Source: Holosporaceae bacterium
Lineage (GTDB): Bacteria > Pseudomonadota > Alphaproteobacteria > UBA3830
Direction: 5' to 3'
DNA: 8,711 bases
NCBI GenBank assembly: GCA_031282785.1
Contig: JAITDB010000007.1
Span: 1-8,711, forward strand
This document shows, piece by piece, positions 1 to 6,613 of this stretch (position 1 is its first letter; each line of letters begins with the position of its first letter). A model generated the notes under the pieces. It ran no database searches, was not told the DNA's origin, and saw only the letters and a program-made list of their open reading frames with translations. A program made the translations under genes and the position numbers.

Positions 1-759
1 AGTGATAAGATTTCTCTGATGTTTCGTTATCCGTTGTCGGCGGTTACGTTGATGCGAGTCGGTTGTGCAGTGGAAAATAATTACATCGATGGCTGTGAAG
101 CATTTTTTCGCGATACCGACGACAATAGAAGATACGTCTGCCTGCATTTGCCACTGGAATTCATTTTTGATAACACCGACGATTTTCTGGATCCAACAGA
201 AGGATATCGATCGTCTGTGAAATTTTGCTATATGCGATTGGGAAGTGCACAGGTCAATACTTTATATAATTTGGACTTAGGATTTTCTTATAATTACGCA
301 CTGGACGAATGGAAAAAAACGGTATTTTCGTTTTTTGTTTTCCAAAAAAATATAGCTGGAAAAAAAATCGATGACATCCCTCTGGACAAAAGATTGTATG
401 CAGGTGGCATGAATTCCGTAAGAGGATATGCCAATCAAATGGCGGCTGAAATGATTGAAGGATTGGATTCACCAATGGGAGGAAAATCTTCGCTAGAATT
501 CGGCGCAGAAATCAGGAGAAAAATTTCCATGGATTTTGGAGCTGTGCTGTTTTGTGACGGAGCAAAAATTTTTCAAAATCGTTCGCAAAAGTCGTATTTG
601 CAGACAGAATCTAAACGCTGGTTTTTCTCGGTTGGCGCTGGAATACGATACTTTACCAGCATTGGGCCGATACTAATAGATTTCTCATTTCCATTGAGAA
701 AAAGAAAAGGCGTAGATTCAAAAATGCAATTTATAATTAGTTTGGGACAGGCATTTTGA
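1..759 (+). CDS. tamA: TamA, outer-membrane Omp85-family assembly factor (C-terminal barrel part, 5' end outside window)
   Basis: The reading frame is open from base 1, giving 252 residues before the TGA at 757-759, so this is the 3' part of a longer gene. TamA is an outer-membrane beta-barrel of the BamA/Omp85 superfamily. With TamB it helps insert outer-membrane proteins and supports envelope lipid homeostasis. What is seen: a 'DPTEGYR' motif near residue 65, the Omp85 loop-6 signature 'RLYAGGMNSVRGY' near residues 131-143, alternating barrel strands after it, and a last strand with 'GIRYFTSIGPILIDFSFPL'. The protein ends in Phe, as expected for a Bam-recognised outer-membrane barrel. The N-terminal POTRA domains and signal peptide would lie upstream of the window. 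The first in-frame ATG (19) is internal and not a credible start. The next gene overlaps its stop and encodes TamB, which separates it from BamA paralogues. Confidence 0.87.
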   Translation, partial: SDKISLMFRYPLSAVTLMRVGCAVENNYIDGCEAFFRDTDDNRRYVCLHLPLEFIFDNTDDFLDPTEGYRSSVKFCYMRLGSAQVNTLYNLDLGFSYNYALDEWKKTVFSFFVFQKNIAGKKIDDIPLDKRLYAGGMNSVRGYANQMAAEMIEGLDSPMGGKSSLEFGAEIRRKISMDFGAVLFCDGAKIFQNRSQKSYLQTESKRWFFSVGAGIRYFTSIGPILIDFSFPLRKRKGVDSKMQFIISLGQAF

Positions 760-3700
760 GAAAAAATATCCGAAAAGCATTGCGCATTATTTTTAAAATT
801 TTAGCCGCAGTTTTTTTTGTACTGGGCATTGGAATCGGTATGCTTTTTTTTGACACCGGACGCAATGTTATAATCAATGCTGTCGGTCAATATTTGAAAA
901 GCAAAAGTGTCGATTTTGTCGTGGAAGGACTCAATGGAAATGCCACAAGAATTCGGAAAATATTAGTGAAAACTTCAGGAGTGGAACTGATATTTTCAGA
1001 CATAAATTTTGCCCAAAAACAATTTTTAGACAGATTTTCCATCTACGTTGATAAATTTATTTTAAATAAAACTGCTACATCAAGTGACATTCCAAATAAT
1101 CTAGAAAATTTCGCTTTAGTGTTGGAAATTTTGCGATTTTTGGTAGCGGATTTATCTCTCGGAAAAGGAATTATAAACATTGCAGGAGCTACTCATGAAC
1201 TAGAAGATTTGCATTATGTGTCTGAGCAAGAATTTGACCGATTCGCTGGGAAAATAGATCAGAAGCATGAACTGGAAATTATTCTTTTTTGGAACGAATC
1301 TGTCTGTGAAAACGGCGCAATAAAATTCAAGAAATTCTATGGATTCGATGGAATTTTAGAGCTGTGCGACCTTGCAAAAGACATTACAAATTATAAACTC
1401 GACGTCGCTAATTCATGCGTAAAAATAAAATCCGTTGGTAATTATCGAAATTTTCTACGAGACATAAAAATAGATAATGCTTTGGTGGAATATCAAAATA
1501 ACAGTGCCAATATTTCAGGAAATTTATATTTGACATCCAAACAGGCTGATTTAAATACTTCGGTAAATCTATCGGAATTGATCAAAGATCTTCCTCCCAA
1601 AATAAAACAAAATTTCGAAGACATCACAGCCGTTATAAACGCAAAATGTGATTTTAATGACGAATTTGTCGGCCAAGCCAATGTGTTTTTCCAAGAATCT
1701 GCCAATACCATTGGACAACTGACCTGCAATTTTCAAAATGAAATTCTCAATGTCTCCGGCAACATAGACTGGATCGTTGTTTTTGGATTTAAACCAAAAC
1801 AATTGCAATGCAAAATTGATAAATTCAGCGAAATTTTCTTACATATAAACGGCGATGACTTCGAGTTGATGGGAAATGCAAAAATTGCCGAAAAAATACT
1901 GGTGAAAAATCTAAAATTAGTGACAAAAGATGGCGGATATATTGCGTCTTCCGGAGATTTTATTGTTTCACCAGAATCGGTCAGTTCTTTTGACTTCAAA
2001 TTTAATCGTTTGGAATTTTTGAAAAAAACTATGCCGATTTCCGGAGATTGTGCTGGCAGTTTTTCCCATAGAAATGGTCAATTACTATCTGCCAAATGTT
2101 CCGGAAAAAATTTGATTTTTGATGGGCATAATTTCACTGATTTCAGCGTCACAATGGCCGAAGAAAATATCAGTATTTGCTCCAAAAATGCTGACTTATA
2201 TAAAATAAAAATTTCAAATTTACATTTGGATCTGAAAGGGGAACAACTGACACTATCTGGCATTGCAAACAACAATTTTTCTTTCTATGCCGATGGAAAA
2301 TATCATAAATCTGTTCCCAGGATATCCTTAAGCAAGTGTTTCATAAAATCTCCGAAAATTCTATGCAATTTTGATATTGGCAATTTGGATTTTTCTCAGA
2401 ATATTTATAAAATTTCCTGCCATCTATCGAATGCCAGAGGCATCGCCATGGGAAATGCAGACATTTCCTGCAATGGCCACAACATCGATGTCAATATCGA
2501 TTCTTTTCAAACTAAATGGATCCATGAGTTGGTGCAAAATATTCCGGTTTGTAAACTGAGTGGATCGCTGAAATTAATTCGAAACGGCGGACACATAACA
2601 GGCGATGGAAATGCGTCAATTATACTCTCTCCAAAAAATATCATTGACCTAAAACTAAATGCAGTTGCCAATGGACTCAGCATAAAAACCGTCATGAATT
2701 ACAAAAACGAAAATGTTCGAATCGATGTCTTTTTGCCGATCGTTTTTCGGTCAAATGGAACTCTGCAAAAAGACCTTCATGCTCCACATCTAAAATGCAA
2801 TTTATCTGCAAATGCTAATCTGGAAAATTTTCTAGAACTTAGAGATAAAATAGATGTGCGAGGAACATTGAATTGCGATATACACATGACCGGTAGCATG
2901 ACAAATCCAATAATCCATGGAGTCGCCACATTGAAAAAAACACGTTTTATCATTGGCGGTGTGACTCTCCGAAACGGAACAATTTCCATGACAGGAAACG
3001 GCGACAATAGCCTAGTTTTGATCGGAAATTTTCTGGATTCTAAAAAACAAAAAGCCACTGCCAATGGAAAAATTTTTCTGGAAGATTCATGCTCCACGAT
3101 GAAAACAAATCTGGATCTCCATCTTGCAAAATATAAACTTTTCGATTCAGATGACAAGCAAATATCCATCATTGGTGATGGAAAAATAACCGGAAATTTA
3201 GATGATTTATTGATTTCCGGCAGTGTAGACGTTCCAGAATGCAAAATCCAAAGATTTGATACGGACAATTCCGCAAATGACGATGACATTATCATAGAAA
3301 ATAAAATTAATGTGATAAATAAAGCCACCGCAGAAAATATTAGAAAAAAAGATTTTTTGAGCTACGACATAAAAATGCGTTGTCCAAAAATAATATTTAC
3401 CGGCAAAGTCTTTGAAATGGTTCTTGCAGGAAATCTGCAATTACTAACCCATGATCATAAAACAACCATGAGCGGATTATTAAAATTGATAAATGGTCGA
3501 CTCGATCTTTTCGGAAAAAGAATGAAAATAATCGAAGGATCCGCAGAATTTTTTAAAGAATTTCCTTTCGATCCCAAAGCAAAATTTAAATGCAATAATA
3601 CTTTTGGAGACCTCGCCGTATATTTGGAAATAAATAACCAACCGGGAGAAGGCGTAGCGTTTAATTTATACTCGTTTCCGAGTTATTCAAAAGATACGAT

Positions 3701-4085
3701 TTTGTCCAATATTCTTTTTGGAAAAGATCTGAAATATTTAAGTCTTTCGGAGGCAGCTCAATTGGCTCATGCCGTAGCCAGCTTCAATAATCGTGGATAT
3801 ATTTTCTCTCTATTAAACACTTTCCAAAACATTGGCATTATCGATACTTTGTCTTTTTCTAGCAGCGAAAAAAAAGCCCATTCGCTGAATACAGATAAAA
3901 GTTCACGGGCCGAAAATGATATGAATCTGAGCGCTGGAAAATATTTGCACGATAACATATATATAAGTATTAATAAAACTTCCGAAGAAACTTTTTTCGA
4001 TGTTGACTGGTCGATAACTCCAAAAATTTCTGTGAAAGCCAACACCAATGGTGAAGTTGGTGTCAGCTGGAAATACAGATATTAA
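756..4085 (+). CDS. tamB: TamB, AsmA-like inner-membrane translocation/assembly protein (DUF490)
   Basis: This 1109-residue protein is the inner-membrane partner of TamA and is thought to bridge the periplasm as a long beta-groove. The family role is outer-membrane protein assembly and phospholipid movement to the outer membrane. What is seen: one N-terminal membrane anchor (about residues 8-32, 'ILAAVFFVLGIGIGMLF'), then roughly 850 residues of short beta-strand repeats typical of AsmA-like proteins. A C-terminal TamB/DUF490 domain covers the last ~350 residues, including 'INGRLDLFGKRMKIIEG' (about 911-927), 'DTILSNILFG' (about 980) and the terminal 'GVSWKYRY'. E. coli TamB is about 1260 residues, so this one is somewhat short but complete. 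The start is TTG at 756, within a TTGA overlap with the tamA stop. 'GGGACAG' at 744-750 is a plausible ribosome site. The next in-frame ATG (840) would delete most of the membrane anchor. No internal frameshift is seen. Confidence 0.92.
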   Translation: MRKNIRKALRIIFKILAAVFFVLGIGIGMLFFDTGRNVIINAVGQYLKSKSVDFVVEGLNGNATRIRKILVKTSGVELIFSDINFAQKQFLDRFSIYVDKFILNKTATSSDIPNNLENFALVLEILRFLVADLSLGKGIINIAGATHELEDLHYVSEQEFDRFAGKIDQKHELEIILFWNESVCENGAIKFKKFYGFDGILELCDLAKDITNYKLDVANSCVKIKSVGNYRNFLRDIKIDNALVEYQNNSANISGNLYLTSKQADLNTSVNLSELIKDLPPKIKQNFEDITAVINAKCDFNDEFVGQANVFFQESANTIGQLTCNFQNEILNVSGNIDWIVVFGFKPKQLQCKIDKFSEIFLHINGDDFELMGNAKIAEKILVKNLKLVTKDGGYIASSGDFIVSPESVSSFDFKFNRLEFLKKTMPISGDCAGSFSHRNGQLLSAKCSGKNLIFDGHNFTDFSVTMAEENISICSKNADLYKIKISNLHLDLKGEQLTLSGIANNNFSFYADGKYHKSVPRISLSKCFIKSPKILCNFDIGNLDFSQNIYKISCHLSNARGIAMGNADISCNGHNIDVNIDSFQTKWIHELVQNIPVCKLSGSLKLIRNGGHITGDGNASIILSPKNIIDLKLNAVANGLSIKTVMNYKNENVRIDVFLPIVFRSNGTLQKDLHAPHLKCNLSANANLENFLELRDKIDVRGTLNCDIHMTGSMTNPIIHGVATLKKTRFIIGGVTLRNGTISMTGNGDNSLVLIGNFLDSKKQKATANGKIFLEDSCSTMKTNLDLHLAKYKLFDSDDKQISIIGDGKITGNLDDLLISGSVDVPECKIQRFDTDNSANDDDIIIENKINVINKATAENIRKKDFLSYDIKMRCPKIIFTGKVFEMVLAGNLQLLTHDHKTTMSGLLKLINGRLDLFGKRMKIIEGSAEFFKEFPFDPKAKFKCNNTFGDLAVYLEINNQPGEGVAFNLYSFPSYSKDTILSNILFGKDLKYLSLSEAAQLAHAVASFNNRGYIFSLLNTFQNIGIIDTLSFSSSEKKAHSLNTDKSSRAENDMNLSAGKYLHDNIYISINKTSEETFFDVDWSITPKISVKANTNGEVGVSWKYRY

Positions 4086-4137
4086 TCGTGAGATTCAGAC
4101 TAAAGAAATTTACGCTATATTTTGAGAAAGAAAAAAA

Positions 4138-5279
4138 TCACTCGCAATTTTCCCACCATTTGGTGAAAAATTGTTTATTCGATCTAAGATTTATTTTTTC
4201 GCCGATAACTGGAGTCAGCAGCAAAAAATTTTCTGCATTTATCAGCTGCGACAACTCGATCAGCGGCTCTTTCCAACCGTGATTTGCCAGAGCAATCTTG
4301 CAAATATGCACGGGCAACAGCATTTTGGCTCGCATATCGCGGGATGCTTGAATCACTTCATCCGTGGCCATGTGGACATACTTCCAATCCCTGTCATGCG
4401 ACCACTGTTCAGAATCACCAAATCAATGGGGCCAAATTTAGCACCAATATCGGCGTAGTGGGGACCATAGCCGCCATCGCCACCAACATATATACTAAAG
4501 TCGTCGATTTTCAGCAAAAACGACGCCCATAGACTTCTGTTGCGGAAAATTCCGCGTCCGGAAAAATGTCGAGTTGGTAAGCAATGGACTGAAAAACCAA
4601 TTTCCGGCGAAATATTTTCATGCCAGTCCATTTCGATGATTTGCTCGCGACTGAATCCCCAGTATTCCAAATGAGCACCAACGCCCAGTCCGCAGATAAT
4701 TTTTCTGATTTTGGGCTTGAGCTTCAGCACAGTTTCGTAATCCAAATGATCCCAGTGGTCGTGGGTGATGATCAGATAATCGATTTCCGGCATGTCCTCC
4801 GCCTGATATACGTCTGTTCCGTCAAATGCCTTGGGAAAAAAGAAAACCGGCGACGATACGCGGCTAAAAAGCGGATCAACTAAAATATTCCTCCCATCAA
4901 AATGAATGAGATAGGACGAATGACCGAACCATACCAATACGTCCTCCTGGGGATCGAGGTTTTTGAGGTAGGTGCGAACGACCGGTAATTTATTTTTCGG
5001 ATATCGCTGACCACTGGAAAAAAATCTGCGGCCGTGCCAAATGAATCTCAGCATCGATTTTAGCGGATTGCCAGACATTAGCGGCGTTTCATCTTGATTG
5101 TAGAATCTGGCATTCTTGAAATTGGAAGATTTTTTGATTCTAGCCAGATGCTCTCCCTGCGGCAACTCCCCGAACATCGGAAGCTGTAGATATAGAATCG
5201 CTAAAAAAACTATTCCCAACAGCACCGCAGACGTCTTTAGTATAATTTTTACTATTTTTCGCAGGATTTTTGCTTTCAT
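4138..5279 (-). pseudogene. Membrane-anchored metallo-beta-lactamase-fold hydrolase (NAPE-PLD/UlaG-like), frameshifted near its 3' end
   Basis: The gene encodes a zinc-dependent MBL-fold hydrolase of the lactamase_B_2 group, which includes N-acyl-phosphatidylethanolamine phospholipase D and UlaG-like proteins. The substrate here is unknown. Numbering from the ATG at 5277-5279: a membrane anchor at about 14-34, the family's 'WFGHSSYLIHFDG' (117-129), the metal motif HDHWDH (173-178), H238 in 'PTRHFSGRG' and D268 in 'YVGGDGGYG'. After 'FGPIDLVILNSG' the frame derails at about 4401-4407 and stops at 4353. The family sequence resumes in another frame: 'QWSHDRDWKYVHMATDE', then 'KMLLPVHICKIALANHGW', ending at 4138. 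The resumed part carries the last expected metal-ligand His, so the truncated product should be inactive or unstable. A longer GTG start (5315) is possible but reads into unlikely sequence. Neither start has a strong ribosome site. It lies 59 bases downstream of mlaD and is probably the last gene of that unit. The frameshift could be real or a sequence error. Confidence 0.82.
4145..4173 (-). terminator. Possible weak hairpin terminator at the 3' end of the minus-strand cluster
   Basis: An imperfect inverted repeat lies here: outer arms CAATTTT (4145-4151) and AAAATTG (4167-4173), inner arms CACC (4154-4157) and GGTG (4162-4165), and a 4-base loop. On the minus strand it is followed, about 7 bases later, by a T-rich run (TTTTTTTCTTTC, 4126-4137) that covers the end of the hydrolase gene. 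The gap before the T-run and the A/T-rich outer stem make this a weak intrinsic terminator. On the plus strand the T-run is poor, so it is less convincing for tamB, whose stop lies 59 bases upstream. It may be chance in A/T-rich DNA. Confidence 0.25.
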
Positions 5280-5338
5280 GTCTTTTAAACCGATGTGTGC
5301 AAGTGCGTGCCACACACGCTTTTACGCTATCAATAGTC

Positions 5339-5788
5339 TCATTTTTTATCATTGGAGAGCATAAATTTTCCTATGATAGACTCCAAATTCGTTGGTCCGA
5401 CAGTATTTTCGATTTCTCCGCCTGCTGCAATATTTTCTTCGGAGCCTCCGGGAGAGAGAGAAAGATACTTTCCACCGAAGAGTCCGTCACTTTGCACGGT
5501 AGCACTGCTATCTTTCGGCAATTTTATGTCATTTGACACAGAAAATTTTACCAGCGCCAGAAATGTATCCGGATCGACCGTTATGCTTAGAATTTTCCCA
5601 ACTCGAACGCCGCTTATTTTTACATCTATGCCTTCGCCAAGCCCGTCGGCTCGATCGAATTTGGCGGAAAGCACGTATCCGTCTATATTTTTCCAGGTGG
5701 ATTTGTTATATACGAAATAAAAAAAACACAATGCTACCAGTAGAACAAAAAAACCAACGATTGTTTCGAATGTACGACCTTTTTCCAT
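5339..5788 (-). CDS. mlaD: MlaD, MCE-domain phospholipid-binding protein of the Mla transport system
   Basis: This 149-residue protein matches MlaD, the inner-membrane-anchored periplasmic MCE protein. It forms a hexameric ring and carries phospholipids between the inner-membrane MlaFEB transporter and MlaC, helping keep outer-membrane lipid asymmetry. What is seen: one N-terminal membrane segment (about 10-28, 'TIVGFFVLLVALCFFYFVY'), then an MCE domain at about 38-115 with 'AKFDRADGLGEGIDVKISGV', 'VGKI', 'ATVQSDGLFGGKYLSLSPGG' and a short polar tail. The length is normal for alphaproteobacterial MlaD. The ATG at 5786-5788 has a strong ribosome site (AGGGGA, minus strand 5793-5798). No mlaE, mlaF or mlaC is beside it, so the partners must lie elsewhere. 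It is cotranscribed, by position, between phaB (8 bases upstream) and the MBL hydrolase, and is the only intact gene of the three. Confidence 0.92.
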   Translation of the reverse strand: MEKGRTFETIVGFFVLLVALCFFYFVYNKSTWKNIDGYVLSAKFDRADGLGEGIDVKISGVRVGKILSITVDPDTFLALVKFSVSNDIKLPKDSSATVQSDGLFGGKYLSLSPGGSEENIAAGGEIENTVGPTNLESIIGKFMLSNDKK

Positions 5789-5792
5789 GTTT

Positions 5793-5798
5793 TCCCCT
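5793..5798 (-). promoter_or_regulatory. Ribosome binding site of mlaD overlapping the original phaB stop codon
   Basis: On the minus strand AGGGGA precedes the mlaD ATG by 4 bases. Its first two bases belong to the TAG stop (5797-5799) that the phaB frame would reach if its frameshift were repaired. Translation of phaB and mlaD was therefore probably coupled. With the premature phaB stop at 5855-5857, ribosomes would now leave about 55 bases short of this site. Confidence 0.6.
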
Positions 5799-6520
5799 AT
5801 AAATACTGTCCACCGTTTATGTTCAAGGTGATTCCCGTTACGTACGATGCTTTTTCATTTACCAAGTATAGCACCAGCCTGGGCTATTTCGTCTATTTTT
5901 CCGAATCTTCCGAGCGGAATGCCGGCCATGATTTTTCCTTTGACGTCTTCGTGCAGGATTTCTGTCATATCGGTGGAAATATATCCGGGCGCGATGGCGT
6001 TTACAGTGATTCCCTTAGATGCCGATTCCAGAGCCAATGCCTTAGTGAATCCGATAATGCCGGCTTTGGCTGCAGAGTAATTCGTCTGACCGATTTGGCC
6101 TTTTACGCCATTTACGGAGCTCATGTTCACGATGCGACCGAAATTTTTTTCTCGCATAGGTCCGATAACCAGTCTACACATATTGAAAACCGAGGTTAAA
6201 TTTGTATCCAGGACCCGTTGCCAGCTGCTCAGTTCCATTTTGTGAAGCATGCCGTCTTTTGTGATGCCAGCGTTGTTTATGAGCACATCAATGCTGCCTC
6301 CGAGGACTTTGCACACGTCTTCTATACCTCTGGCGCAGGACTCGTAGTCCGAGACATCCCAGGAAAATACCGGAATTTCAGTTTCCTCATGAAATTTTTC
6401 TGCTGCCGCGACGTCTTTGTGGAAATTGGCCGCCACCAGATAGCCAGCGTCCTTCAAGGCTTTGGATATTCCTCTGCCTATGCCTCGGGTTCCTCCCGTA
6501 ACAAGAGCTATTTTTTTCAC
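5797..6520 (-). pseudogene. phaB: Acetoacetyl-CoA reductase PhaB (short-chain dehydrogenase), C-terminus frameshifted
   Basis: PhaB reduces acetoacetyl-CoA to (R)-3-hydroxybutyryl-CoA with NADPH, the second step of polyhydroxybutyrate synthesis. It is related to FabG. What is seen: the nucleotide-binding motif 'TGGTRGIG' (8-15), 'NNAG' (82-85), N107, S135, and YSAAK with Y148 and K152. PhaB rather than FabG is indicated by 'AGYLVAANFHKD', 'FSWDVSDYESC', 'NGVKGQIGQTNYSAAKAG' and the terminal 'NGGQYL'. The GTG start (6518-6520) is chosen for its AGGGAG ribosome site 6 bases upstream; an upstream ATG at 6541 lacks one. The open frame stops at 5855 after 221 residues. One extra base at about 5874-5875 (GG where one G is expected on the minus strand) explains this. 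Without it the frame continues 'VLYLVNEKASYVTGITLNIN' and so on, to 240 residues and a TAG at 5797-5799. The lost C-terminal strand and helix pack at the tetramer interface in this family. No phaA or phaC is in the window. Confidence 0.85.
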
Positions 6521-6526
6521 GTTGCA

Positions 6527-6532
6527 CTCCCT
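6527..6532 (-). promoter_or_regulatory. Ribosome binding site deciding the GTG start of phaB
   Basis: AGGGAG on the minus strand sits 6 bases before the GTG at 6518-6520. That start puts the conserved 'KKIALVTGGTRGIG' at the very N-terminus, as in other PhaB proteins. Starting at the upstream ATG (6541) would place this site inside the coding sequence. Confidence 0.65.
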
Positions 6533-6580
6533 AAAACACAAAAAATAAATAACATATCACATCCTATTAATGCTAATATA

Positions 6581-6610
6581 TTAACATCGAGTAAATAAGT
6601 TCGCTATAAA
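6581..6610 (+). promoter_or_regulatory. Candidate sigma70-type promoter for holB, very close to its start codon
   Basis: In the 93-base divergent gap between phaB and holB, TTAACA (6581-6586) and TATAAA (6605-6610) are separated by 18 bases. Each matches 5 of 6 consensus bases. The -10 box ends only 3 bases before the holB ATG, so transcription from it would begin at or next to the ATG and give a leaderless message. No ribosome site precedes holB, which fits that reading. The gap is extremely A/T-rich, so chance matches are likely. No clear promoter for phaB was found on the other strand. Confidence 0.35.
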
Positions 6611-6613
6611 AAT

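Noticed and set aside
2777..3328. 183-codon open frame on the minus strand inside tamB
   Set aside because: It is antisense to well-conserved tamB sequence, has no ribosome site or recognisable domain, and its residues mirror the tamB codons. The same applies to the other antisense frames across 1493-4048.
5280..5315. GTG start at 5315 for the MBL hydrolase
   Set aside because: It adds 12 residues ahead of a Lys-rich N-terminus that already leads naturally into the membrane anchor, and it has no ribosome site. The ATG at 5279 is preferred, though its own site is also weak.
4353..5855. Programmed ribosomal frameshifting in the hydrolase or phaB
   Set aside because: Neither break has a slippery heptamer or an obvious downstream pseudoknot, and the shifts occur in regions where the families are encoded in one frame. 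Mutation or sequence error is simpler.
5819..6598. Two overlapping plus-strand frames (5819-6199 and 6218-6598) antisense to phaB
   Set aside because: They show no family similarity, and the phaB frame on the other strand is unmistakable. They are shadow frames.
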